Assembly (NCBI GenBank): GCA_022605955.1
Contig: JAKCOZ010000020.1
Span: 2,469,001-2,533,000, forward strand
Length of the DNA: 64,000 nt
Direction: 5' to 3'
Source of the DNA: Rallus limicola
Taxonomy: Eukaryota > Chordata > Aves > Gruiformes > Rallidae
The translations under genes and the position numbers were made by a program. The notes under the pieces were generated by a model that was not told the DNA's origin, made no database searches, and was given only the letters and a program-made list of their open reading frames with translations. This document shows positions 24,603 to 37,396 of this stretch, one piece after another. The stretch's first letter is position 1; each line of letters starts with the position of its first letter.

Positions 24603-27600
24603 CTTTATTTAATACATGTAGACACAGCAGAAATAAGACATTGAGAACTTTCTTAAAATGCTTTAGAAAGAAATCACGCAGAAGAAGGAGTAGCATTAGT
24701 GAAGTCCCATGACTTCTAGCTTTCTCATAAAAAGCTCTTCCTTTAGCTTGTAATGGATTGTGAAGCATGAGCAACCAAACACAAAGATTATAGTACCAGA
24801 GAGTCAATATGAGTGTTTTATGAATCCAGGAGGATAAGAAACAAGAATTGATCTAATTCTATAAAGTCCCTTTCTGACCATGTTACACGCTATAACTCAA
24901 ACTTCTGTTTATTCTGTTTGAACTCAATGTGGGGGGAAAAAAAAATCCATAAAATGAAATGCAACAGTAAATAAAGAATGCCAGTGCTTGGAAGAAACAT
25001 CAGAACTGTCAGTACCTGGAGAAGAGTTACTTTGGGAAAACACTGTTTATCTTTATGTCTCTTTTATCTTTGTGCCTCTTACTGTCAGTTCTGAGTCTGT
25101 GGAAGCTGGGGAAACTTTGTAGTTAGCTAATGCCTTCAATGCAATATATGCTATTTTCTGTTCATATACCAGCATGCATATTTCACTACCTGCACAAAAG
25201 GTGATTGCTGTAGTATATTTCTGCAAAATTATGTAGCAATGGGGAGTAACAGGAGTAGCTGCAGCAGCAAGCCTTCTTTAAAATATTTTTAGTATTTGAT
25301 GTCATTAAAAATTATGTTAGTAGTGTCCATAGGAGAACGGTACTATAGATTTTTAGAAAGTGAACAATGAATTACTGTTTATTCACTGAGCTTCTGCAGC
25401 TCCTATGCACTTCAGAAATACAGCCATACGTTTTGAAAGCATCAAGGAAATGTAGGCATAAAGGTCTGGGGTGTCCAGGAGTGTAAAGAGCTTTTGCTTC
25501 ACACATTTCAACTGAATTGTGCCAGGTTTATTGGCTAAAAATAAAAGCCAGCACCAAAATAGAAGGATGGCTCAGCAACTGTGAGGCATAGATCAAATGC
25601 CCAAGCCACTTAACATACCCTGAATTAAGGGTCAGCCAGAGTTTTGAGAGTATTTAACTTAAACATGCTTACAAATAGGTACAGTGAGTGTGAGACTGCC
25701 AGAGACCTGGAAGAATTAGAACTGTATGGAATGTAATTACTGATAGGAATGCTACAGGTGACAAGTTTCTTTGATTTTATTACTTCAATGCAAGAACTAC
25801 TCCTAAGGATAGAAACTAACTTTTTTGTTAGGTGGGCAATGTAATTTCAAATTCAGATTTGAAAAGGGGATTTAGGAGAGGCCAGGTGTAGGTGAGAATT
25901 GAGGAGTATCCAGGTCCATAAGAAAACAAGTTAAGTTTATATTTCACTGCCAAAAGTAATACAGGAAGGAATGCATTTGGATCAAAACTGTGTTACTTAC
26001 ACTCACATCGTTGCTTTCAGCAATTCAGTTGTCCTAATGTGCATGTTGTGCATCTGTATAGTCATATTATTGCAACATTGATCCCTAAAATCCTGAAATG
26101 AGTCTGAACATCATCGCACTGCAGCACCTTGTCCCACTGTACCCTCCTGAGTGTAGCAGGGCCACGCACAACCTTGCGAATCCCTTCAAGGCAGAGAGAT
26201 CTTCTGCACACTAGGAAGGTTACTGCTTCCCTGCAGTAGCAAAACGATTTCCTTCTGTTCATCTGCAGCTGAGGGGGTCTGATAATCTGTTTGGAATTAA
26301 CAAGCTTCAGCTACTTCACCTTGACAGTAGGTACCATGGCACCACCACTGTTACTCTCTGTCATTTCTTCAGAATATATAGTAGGCAGTGCAGATGTAAG
26401 TTTACTTTAGAGCTATTGAAAGCCACATGTGCAATGGGGTGCTCATTAAACAGGAGAACATGTACAACATGAAGACTTCACAGACGCATTTCTCCTGCTG
26501 TTCTTAACAGACAGTTACAGGCGAGAGCTAGTTACTGCTGTGCTCTCTGTTAATTACAGGCATTTTTCTTCCTTTGTCTCCTAATGGATAAAAAGTAATT
26601 TACATATTCCTTTACATGAAATCTTCCTCTCCTTGGAGATGTTTGTTAATATAATTGAGGTGTTGTTTATCCCAGGTAGTGGCACTGCTGCTCAGTGGCT
26701 ATTGTGTGCATATATATTCCCTTTTGCAGGATGGTATATGGCCAAAGAGCACTGGTGATTTTGCAATAGAAAAGAGAACCCGTCTCTGTGATGAGAATTT
26801 GTGAAGACGCTGCAATTACTAATGAGCACAGGGATGAGTAGAGTGAACCCTTCCCAGAGACAGGGCTTTGATTGGCAGCATAGTCAGGTTTCAATCAGGA
26901 CCTGGCTCCCTTGTACCAGTAATGGATTTGTAGAAATTCCTTCTGCTGTATCTGCAAGGATGATGGTTAAATAGACACTGGAAATAATGTTTCCTTTTGA
27001 CAATACAAATTTGCAGGGAGAGTTTCTATTCTTCTTTAGCATGTCAGTGACACAATTAGCAGGTTTGCTGATGGATTCCTATTTATTTCTTCTCACCAGT
27101 CCATAAAAAGCTGACAGTACAAAGCTAATTAGTAACATTAACAGGGTTTTCCATGTCATTGTGATAGTGTATTAGAATTTTAAATGAGAAAGGAAAAATT
27201 TCTGAGCTTTCTTTCCTGAAAACCAATTGGTCTTTTTTCTTTACATTTGTCATCAAATCTCTCTTCCAGGCTATGAGACCCAGAGAAGATAGCTGCCTTA
27301 TACTGCTTAATATATTATGTACAGATCTGATGGCCATACACTAGTTTTCTATGTATTCTATGGTGAAAAAAACCTTGAAGTCAATACAGTAGAATTTACA
27401 GGGAAAAGGCACCTGACTTTGATGGCTGAAAGTAAAAATAGTGTCCCTAATACTTTCAGTCATGTGTTTTGAACCTACGTGCATACACATATGCAGGCAC
27501 ATATCATACAGAGGCTCATAATAAAACCTGGCACCCAGGCTGTGTATGCTGTGGGCTGGTGCAGTATATACCATTCAACTCTTTGAAATATTACAATTTT

Positions 27601-30600
27601 CTGTCATGACTTGTCATCCCAGGCTATGTGTGTATGTTTTACACCAAACTGAGGTTCAGCTACAGATGGGAGCAGAAAAGGAAATGAAAGAATTACTTGA
27701 GCCTTTTTTTTCCCATGCTTTACTTTGAATTCTCTGAAACATATAATAGACATATTTTTGAGGGGAAAAAAAAAATCTGAATTAAAGTTCTTGCCAATTT
27801 ATTGATGCTGTTAAACATGTACTGCATGCTTTCCTGATACTAAATCTTTACAGTGGAGACTTGCATCCCTAGAGGTTTTGTGGAGGCTGGAGCCACTGAT
27901 CTGAGTCACATTCCTTTATCCAGCCATTGATTTTCTTATCTAGGGAACATCCTATGTTTGAGATGTCTGCTTCTCTGCCAGATTCAACTGAATTCAACCA
28001 ATAATTAATAAAAATGTTGTTAATGAGTAATAAAACTGCTGTCATCTAAGCCTCATTTCCTTAGGAAAAGTGGCTTGAGCTTTTCTTACTTTAATTATTC
28101 AGATGAACTACAGCAAAACATAGTACAAGGAGACAAGATGCAAATATGACTCATGCACTCTGTGATGGATAGTTATGGGCATTGCAAAGTTTGTTTTAGT
28201 GGGGCTGTATAATTTTACAAAAAACCTTTTTATTTTTTTTTACAAATTTCTCTATTTGAGCTTTTCTCCTGTTTGCTGCACTGTATGAATTAAAATGTAT
28301 GAGAGAGGGCAGAGACAAGGAAACTGAAATGCTAGAAAGAACAAAATATAAAGTATTGCAAAAACCAAACACTGGGCTCAGAACAGTCAGGTAGGGTATT
28401 CATGCTGCATTTATTGTGCCTTTCAAAATCTGGTTTGAAATAAATCATCTCTGGTATTCTCTGTATCATGCACACAAACTAATTTGTAGCTGATCAGCAG
28501 GTTAACATCCTACTCTGGGGCATCCACAACAAATATGTGGCCTTTGTTCTTGAAAAATAAAATAAAAAAATAGATTTTCCAGGTGTTAATTTTGGTTTGG
28601 GTAGTAGATTTCTTCCATATTGGCCATTAATCTTCTACTGCTGACATTTCATAAATCCAATGCAGGCCAGTTGCACGTGGGAACCAAAGTTATTGTCTTG
28701 TGGGATTCCTGTTAAAATAGCTCTTGTACTCTTGGCCTAGGAGAAATAGTAATTTTTAAAACAGTAACAGATAGCAGGTATAAAAGTTGGCAAGAAATAT
28801 ACGCCAATTTTCCCCACTATTAAATCTGTGGGGTCCTTTTTTCTGTAGCATCTTCTACAGCAGCTTTTGTAGCAGCATCCCTGAATCATTGGATCCCTGC
28901 TGTCAGGATCATCTTGAATATTAGTTGCACTAAATGTTTCCAACAAAACATAACCCTGAACTTACTCTATTTGGGTTTTTTTCTCTCTTTTATTCTCTTT
29001 CTCTTTCTTCCCTTTCATTTTCATTGATTGAGTTCTCCAGGTAAAACTGTAGAGAGGAGGGCTGGATGCTCAGAAGTCCTTAGCACAAGCTAAGTCGAGC
29101 AGGTAATCTATACATGTCTCAGTGCTATGTGCAGGTCTCATGTTCTTTGATGACATAAAGATTAAAAAAAGAAAAGGAACAAATAACCTATATAAGACAC
29201 AGTCAATAAAAGGGCTCCTATTTCTTCTCCCATGGACTTAAAGCATCTCATTTGAAAGTGTGTGTGGGGAATAGGGTCAAACAGGGGGTGTCTCATCAGG
29301 AATGAATTTTGTTAAAGTATACTGTTCCTTAGGCTGAAAGTGGGTAAGGTGACTGTGTGGGTTTGGTTTGGGCTTTTGTAAAGTTTTTATTTTCTATGTG
29401 TGTATGTCATTTTTCCTGAGTTTCTCCATTGATTTTGATGGAAAAGAAAAGATCCTTTGGAATTCTGAAATTAAACTTTTGTACCACTTCTTGAGGTACC
29501 TGGCAGCCTGTAGAACTGATCTTTAGGCTACTGAAAGACTTCTTTGGAAATTTGCTAAATATGTCAGCTTGTCTTACACCAGTGCAGTTCCACTGCTCTT
29601 TTTAGTGACTGTCACAGGCTGGAAAATCCAGCCCAGTCTGGCTTCAGTTTTCTTCTCCCTTTGAAGTGTAACCCTATTAGCCAGAGAGCTTTTGTTGTAG
29701 TCCTCTGTGGCTGCTTAAACCCAACTTCATTATGCTTATTCACCATATACATGAAAGAAAGGTGCATTTATGTTAAAAGTGCTCAGCAAACTCTTGTGGC
29801 CATAATATTGCTGTGAAAGATGGAAAAAAAATTGTCATTTGCCCAAATCTAGAAAAAGATCCAACTCCATGCAAATCATAGTGACTAAAAATACAGCCAG
29901 CAGAAAGCCATTAATTATAACATCTTTCCGAAATCCAGAGTTTATTGCAGTGTGTTTTTTAATGTAGATGGAGATTGGGACCAATACAGGTTTTATTACT
30001 CTTGCTGTAAAGCAGAAAATGAAACCATTCTGCATTGCTTTATTTAAATGTCAGGTTGACCACAAAACAACTTGCTTTATACATATAATATAGAATAAAT
30101 GTAATTTTCTTCCCTACTGAGTTCCTCCATTTGCACAGCAGGGTGAATGGTTTGAGGCTGTGTTGTATTTTGATACATCTTCATGTGTTAATAAGGAAAA
30201 AGATTAGAAAGTAATCTTAACTCTATCAAATTCTTCCTGATGTTAAATATCTGTGGACCACGATAACTGTCTTTGCAGTTTAATCTGCTTGCTTATTAAT
30301 GAAAGAGAATGCTGCAAATTGGCAAGGCACCTTTGAGATTCCACACAGTGCTACGTTGCAGAGGATGCAGCCACTGCAAAAGACAAAGGGCATTCACACT
30401 CTGGATGAGTTTATCTGAAGGTGTTTAGGTGTGATCGTATCTGCTGCGCTTGCTGACAGTTCTCTGAGTCTCTGTTGCTATATACTCACAAAATGCTGGT
30501 GAGTCCTGCACTGCAAGCAGTGTCACACCAGGGTTGGAGGTTTTCTGCAGTTGGCTCCACCAAACTCAGGCCACCCGGAGCTGGTGTTGGAAACAGACCT

Positions 30601-33130
30601 TCACCAAGTGGGAGGTTGAAATAGAGATCCCTAGAGATCCTTTCCAATGCTTGTTCCCTCTGCAGGAGTGACACTTTCCTGAACTTTTCCCTCCAGTGAT
30701 ACAAACCTACTGAAAGAAAACATTCAGTTAACTTCTGTGGATTAGTAGAATGCTCTTTTAGTTAAAGAATCTATTACTATGGAAAGCCCAAAGTACTTTA
30801 CCCTCATTGAGTAGTGTATTCAGAATCCAGTGAAACTCAGACATAAAAGCTGGGCTGTAGATTTATTTAAATTCTCTTAAGATTGAAGAATTAATCCTTT
30901 CCTGTGAAGAGTTACAAAGTAAGATAAGGGGGCTTGTTAATTTTTTTTTTTGAATCCTCCCAATCTAATTAATCCAAAGAAAGAATAAATGTCAGCCTGA
31001 CAAATTAAACTATCCCTAGATGATACATCTGACAAATGTATGAACGCTGTCCCAACAGGCTAATAATGGTGAGATATTAGCACCCAGCAAAAGGAGTGAC
31101 CTGTGCCCTCTTTTGACTAGAGACTGCCTTTAACGATGGATTGTCTTCTGCATATTTTATTTTTATCAGATGATAATTGAACATACTGCTTACTTTCAAC
31201 CTAATGATTTCCCATCCTCTTCACAGGCACTACTGATTCAGAAAATTTAATAAACTAACATTCAGTGTATTTAAAAATATTATTTCTAATGCTACTTAAT
31301 AGGAAAGAAGGTGAATAGAGGACTGGAACATGATCTGCCACCGTCCTACAGACCATCTGTGTAATTCCACAGGATCCAGTTTCAGCAGCTTTGACCTTTG
31401 GTATCCAGAGCAGATTCTTTTTCTCCTGCCTTACCTTCTTTTTTCCCTAGATCTCATGATTATATGCTCAAAGTTGTGCTATTTCTAGATCTAACAGCCC
31501 ATTGATTTCTGAAATTTAGGATCCCCCCTTTTATAACATATAGAAGATAAGTTATCCATGGTGTGGAAGTACAAGGTACCTGTAGGTATTTAAGTACATC
31601 AAGAATCACTTGAAACCCAGTGACCTAATAAATGTACAAAAATGAGAGGAATATGAGCAATAGGTAGCAATAAAGCAAAGGATGGTTAAACTATCCACAC
31701 AGACCAATTTTTGGTTTGGGTAGAATCTTCTGTTCAAAGTGTGTTGCCTCTAGCTTTTTGAAGAGCTGTTAAGCCCATACAGCTAAGCCTCTTAGAGAAC
31801 ACTGTTCAAAGTCTGGAGATATGAACAGGAGACTAAGATTTATTTTGTAGTCCTTACAGAAGCAATGAAAACACATTTAATCTAAAATGCAACCATGGGA
31901 AGATACATGAAAAGATTCTGCATAAACTAATTCAGCCCTATACAGATTTTAGGGTTCTTTTTCTTACCTTTCACTCTATGGAACTAAAAATTTTGTCTTT
32001 ATTTCTTCTTTTGTCTGTGTTAATATCCACATTGGATTTCTTTTGAGTTTCTGTAGGATACAAAAATTTATTGAAGAAAAGGAAGTTAAATGTAATGTAA
32101 GACTTTTATTTCCTTTTCAAACAGAAAATGCAAGATAAAGAGAGATTTTGAAATGACCTACTAGTTTTCATATGTCAAAAGGAGGGAGTAGGATGTCCAT
32201 TTCACAACATTCATTACCTGATGGCAGTCATCATTCACTTCTCAATGTTCATTTCTAAAGTGCTCTTGTGTACCCTGAAACTCACTGAAGGAATTGAAAT
32301 AGATTTATTATTACAAAAGCAAAATACGATGCCAGCTACTCTTGATTTTCAGCCATTAATCATCATTATGGTAAAATCTCTTTATAAATATAGCATACAT
32401 GTTAATCTGTGTATCAAGTTTATAAAGTCGTGTTGCCAAGTGAAAGTCAAGAGCTCAAGCTCTGCTTCTTTGTAGTGCAAATAGATCTGCTACCTCAGAG
32501 AATTTATTTTGTATGAATTAATACTTTTTGATAAGAAAAAAACTACCAACCACCCCACATTTTAATGGGGCAAGCTGCAAATTAGGAAGTTAATGACTCC
32601 AGATCACTTATATTACCTTTAATTGAAGATGATACTACTGGGTTTCAGTCTCCTCAGTCCTCATTTCAGCTGTTCTGTACTGTTGCAGGTTTGCTTGCTT
32701 TAAATAATAATCTTTACTTCATTTCATTTTGGCAGTGTAGAGGACAAGACATCAACTGTCCATAGTGAAGATGATGTAAAATGCTTAATTGTATGTCCTT
32801 GGAAGTCCTTGATAGATCTGAGTTTTTTCTTCTTGAATTGGATATTAAATATTTTCCCTTGAAAAGCATGTTCCTCTGCATTAATACCAAAGAGGCTATT
32901 TTAATTGCAGATTGCTATAGATGCAAAAGGTATAATGTTTCCAGGTAGAGGAGAGCCTCTTCTGTTTTCCTTTTATCTTTGTGCTAATTTGGCCAATCAT
33001 ATTTTTGAACTATTTTTGTGCATGACTGTTATTCCTCTGTAATAACTTAATGCAAATATGGATAGCCAATTTTTTTTCTGACAATATTTTGACTGAACTC
33101 CTGTGAAGCAAGCAAAGGTCTCTGATGCTT
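24603..33130. other. Long gene-free AT-rich stretch
   Basis: About 8.5 kb with no recognised gene or repeat. Open frames are 84 codons or fewer and unremarkable. A pyrimidine-rich run (28979-29024) of T and C blocks is present. The patch about 30290-30500 has several CpGs and SOX-like ACAAAG cores. The patch about 26060-26340 is also GC-richer. Both could be regulatory but have no diagnostic feature. A 69-codon minus frame at 28737-28946 has a cysteine-rich segment but no recognised cysteine spacing. Confidence 0.6.
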
Positions 33131-33179
33131 CCCCCCTGCCCCACCCCCCCCCCCCCCACCCCCCCCCCCCCCCCCCACC
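33131..33179. repeat. Interrupted poly-C tract (C14 and C18)
   Basis: The tract is C6, TG, C4, A, C14 (33144-33157), A, C18 (33159-33176), A, CC. The minus strand therefore carries long G-runs that can fold as G-quadruplexes, and the plus strand could form an i-motif. This is a simple repeat in otherwise AT-rich DNA. Such tracts vary in length and are a common source of sequencing and assembly error, so the exact count should be treated as uncertain. Confidence 0.97.
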
Positions 33180-34308
33180 TTCTGAAGCCTTTGCAACTCT
33201 AAACTACAAAACTCCTCAGATTTTACTCACAGTATGACAACAGGAGCATCCACACACCCAGCCTCCTGCCCTTTAGTTCAGCTGCATTTTCATTCAGGCC
33301 CTTAACGCAGCCAAAGTTTCTTCTCCTGGCCTGAAAGGATGGAGGTTCTGAGTCAGTGATGTGTCCTTGCTGTGAGGGAGGATGTGAGGGAACATTCTGT
33401 GCAGCTTAGCACCACTTAAGCCCCCCTGAAAATCTGGTTTAGGGTTTGACTGTCTTCTTTAAACAGGCAGCTTGTACACTATGTAAGCAAGGGTAAGAAT
33501 GGCTGTTCCTCTTGAAAGAGGAACTAACCTTTCCTCTGTGAAGAATAAGCACACTATTTTTAAACCTTTACTGTGTATTTTTCTTTCAGCTGCATGAGTT
33601 CATATTTAATGAAAGGTTTATTGTACTACCAGCTCATTATGTTCTGATTTTATCACAGTAAAGTGATGACTAAAGAGATGAAAGCCTAGTAAATTAAATG
33701 TAAACTTTTGTTAGTTATTACGTCTATAGAATTTTTTTATCAGTGGCTGAAGACTATGTTAATAAAATGATATGCAACATAGATAAAAAGGTGCAACGTG
33801 CAGCATAATGGTACTGACTGTGATTTAAATGTAATCAAGATCACCAACTACTTCAGTGTCACATCACATACCATGTTGTGCATGGGTAGTACTTTTGTGA
33901 TACAGGCAAGAACAAGAAGAACAATAAATGTAACTGGAACATAGATTCTTTAAATATTTTTAATCATCTTTCACTAGCATATATTTGGCTTCTGGTTTCT
34001 AGTGGCTGGATATCACATTTTCAATAGCTTTAAAATTAACTGAATGTTCCAGCATACTGAGGAGCTTTTCTTGGATTCTGGGAAAGATAACAGGAAAAAG
34101 CCCTGTGCATAATAGTGAGGGTAATTTATGCGTGTACATATGTGGATAAATTAGACTGTGTTGTTCTAAATACATGCATTACACTTTGGAGTAGTTTTAC
34201 ATTTACAGACCTGGTTTTAAACTGAGATGAGATGCAGCTGTATGGGTTTCCTCCTTTTAGCTTTTGGGCGATGTGGAGTTTGTTGGACTGATAAACGTGT
34301 CTCTCTCA
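33180..34308. other. Gene-free unique DNA
   Basis: Unique AT-rich DNA between two C-rich tracts. I see no gene, RNA or recognised mobile element in it. Confidence 0.6.
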
Positions 34309-34339
34309 CCCCTCCACACCCCCAACCACCCCCCCCCCC
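34309..34339. repeat. C-rich tract ending in C11
   Basis: ACCCCTCCACACCCCCAACCA is followed by eleven C (34329-34339). It is a second C-rich tract about 1.15 kb from the larger one, also giving G-runs on the minus strand. Confidence 0.9.
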
Positions 34340-37294
34340 TTGTCCAAATGAGAACTGTAGTGGATTTTAAACCTGTTTTTTTCCTAGCAACAAGTACAAA
34401 AGTTCAAAAGGCAATTTCCTCTTAAATTGCAAGAAGAAAAGAGCTGCAAACAAATGGATCAAACAAGAGATTACTGTGAAAAGATGGACTGGTGAAGGTG
34501 AGTCATTGGCAAAATTGTATTGATTTTTCTCTGGCAGGACTATCTGACTCTGATGCCTGACAACAAGCAACATGTAACATTAAAAGCAAAATATTTGTAA
34601 GTTGTGCTACTGTTAAGATATAAATCACATCCATACATTTAAGCCAGTTCTGTGTTTGAATAATGCAGTTTTTAACTTTGTCTCCTTAATGCCCAGTCTC
34701 TGTCTTGCAAGTCAAAGTTTCTTTTGTGAGAAATTTTAAACTCCTAGACTCTTCCATCTTTTGTTTGCTTGTAATGCAAGTTCATTTTGCTTCCCCTTTT
34801 TTCAGGCAGTTGTTACATCGACTATCATCCTCACTAGTTGTTTCCACATGAGAATGATTTATAGATGGCAGAATTTCTCCTAACAACACTGTCCAGAATA
34901 GAAGTTTTCTCATGAGTTTTCAGAACTATTCCATTAAAAAAAAATGTTGTCCCAGACACTCATATTGCAACAGGAAACTGTTCTCCCTCAGGTATAATTT
35001 GCTGAGTGAGATGGTATGTTGCAACTAGTTGATAGCAAGTACTAATAAACATGGTAATATACTTGGATTAGGTCATTTAACTGAACAAGGCACATAGCTC
35101 ATGAAAAACCTAGTTAAATATGCATTAGTAAATTGATATTTAATCTTTGTGCTCCTGGTCGACTATTCTGATCATGCAAACCAACTCATAAGGAGGATTT
35201 TCTCTGTGGCAGTGAGGTAAGGAAAAATCTGGTGTGCTATTAGATCTCAGGATCATGACGATCCAGCAGTGTGACACAATTTTAAGGCAAATGCCAGGCC
35301 ATGTCTCACAACATATTACTAGTGTCAGATTGTATCCTTTATATGAGACACTACTGCATCCTCATCTGGTAATTATAGCCTCTCTTTTCCAAACTGGATC
35401 ATTTGAAACCAAAATGTGGAGCAGTGGGATGACTGGAGGAAGAAAATTTGGCCTAACAAGGAAAAACTAGAAGAGTGTAGCTTTTTTCCCATGACAAAAT
35501 CAAACAAGGAGGGCATGCTTGCTACCTGTATGTGCATCAGAGGGATGAACACTGAAGTTGAAAGGCAGCCCTGGCGCATACAAATCAATCATGAAGACAT
35601 TTTGACAGGAAGTAACCGGATGCTATTTGTCCTCTGAGTGCTTCTAATTGTATACATTTCTCCAAGGAGTCAGACTTTATCATTGAAATTTTGATTCTAA
35701 AGCTTGCAAGTGTGGTCCAGTTACCGAGTTGAGATGTGCTTCCCTATGACGTAATGCTTCCTGGATTTCCATCTCCCTTCCCTTAGAGAGGATTAATATC
35801 TATTTTGATTGATGTGTGAGACAGTTGTGCCAGTTGATTTTATGTGGATGGGGAATGTTTTAGACATGTACTTCTCCCTTTACCATTTTATAGGATGATT
35901 TAGTTGCATGGCCCAAACATTTTGTTTCTATCAGTCCCCCAAGCAGGCAATGGTGAAATAGGACTCACAGAAGACCTTGAAGGTGACAAAACCCAAGCAA
36001 AATATAATTCTGGTATGTTTTCCTTCCTCCTACTAATAATAAAAGATGAGTGATAAATCCCTGTGCCTACTGCTGTGTCTCTGATATTCTAAAACCATTT
36101 TAAATCTAATCTTGTGATTTTGTAGCTGCCCAAGGAACATGTTGCACCAAACAAAGCCCAAAGGAATTTGTCCAGGAATACAAGGATCAATCACAACTCT
36201 CTTAGTAGCATCTCAAACCCTGGGGAAGAACTCCAAGAGTCCTGCAGCTTTTAGCTAGTGATTCTCACTCTGGGTTTCCACTGAAGTGCCTGAAACCTCC
36301 CTGTACAATGCTGAGGATTCATTTAACTGCCAGGGATTAAACCATGTGGTAGCCCATGGGCAAACAAAGCTGGGCAAAACAATAACTGGATTGAGTGGCA
36401 GATCAATTGCACTGTTGTACTGTACCTGTAGCACAGAGAAACATATAAAAAAGACAATTGGAAACAATTATCTTCTATTCTAAGGTCTTCCCTGTTGCTG
36501 ATACCATCAAGTCGAAGCATAGCATGAAAAAGTTGACAGCATTATTCTTTTTTTTCCAAAATAAATGTACTGTATGTCTCCAACAGTTTACAGGAGAACT
36601 GATACAGAACGTTCATTCAGTATATTAATGTTGAAAAAAGGAGTTCACATTTGGAGTGTGGTTTTATATGAGCACTTCTAAGTTTTATTAATAAAACAGA
36701 AAGCTCACTAAGCTGTTGCAAATCCTGAAGAGTTTTAGGAGACCAGGGTGACATATCTGCACTAATTCTTGAGATGCTTCTTAATCTCTTAGGCATTATT
36801 CCTTGAGAACAGAATGCCCTGATAAAATAATTTGTACTTTTCCTTTAAAAATCCAAGCACCAGAGCATGCTGATCCCTCAGTTCTGTACAGTGAAATGGT
36901 AACCTTTATCAGAGAACTAGGCTTCCTGAGCACAGGACAGGTTTCTCCCTAGCCCAGGTTGTTTTCAGGCCCAGGCCAAGTGATACGATTCTGATCCTGG
37001 GCCTATGTTAGATCTTGTGGAGTTAACATTAAATTTCTATGCACAGCACAAGACCGTGTCATGCAGGGATATTTCTTGTCATTTCTGATGTGAAGAGGTC
37101 ATAACATCAAAGCAAGAACCTTGAAATTGTTAGAGTTTTACAGAATGTATTAGTAAAGGATCAGCATTATGAAATGGGTGTAAATAACTCTTGATCAGCA
37201 CTGGACTGAGTTCACTGAGCTGATCATACAGAGCATAGAGGGTGCTTTGAGTTTTGGCCTTCCTACCTGTCTTGGTATCATCTGAGATAGTTAC
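34340..37294. other. Gene-free unique DNA
   Basis: No gene is supported. Two plus-strand open frames overlap in different frames at 35234-35470 and 35416-35637 (78 and 73 codons, both opened by GTG). Together they give about 400 bp of open sequence. The products match nothing I recognise. They may be a degraded coding relic or chance. The rest shows only short unrecognised frames. Confidence 0.55.
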
Positions 37295-37396
37295 TTGTTT
37301 GTTGGGTTTTTTTTGTTTGCTTGCTTGTTTGTTTTTATTGATATGTTGGCCTGTGGGTTTTTTTGTGGGTTTTCTGTTTTGTTTTGTTGGGTTTTA
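37295..37396. repeat. T/G-rich low-complexity tract
   Basis: About 100 bp of T-runs with G, GG and GGG interruptions (TTTGTTTGCTTGCTTGTTTG, TTGGGTTTT), interrupted by a short mixed segment. It has the same composition and strand bias as the tract at 15548-15660. Open frames on both strands through it are artefacts of composition. Confidence 0.85.
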
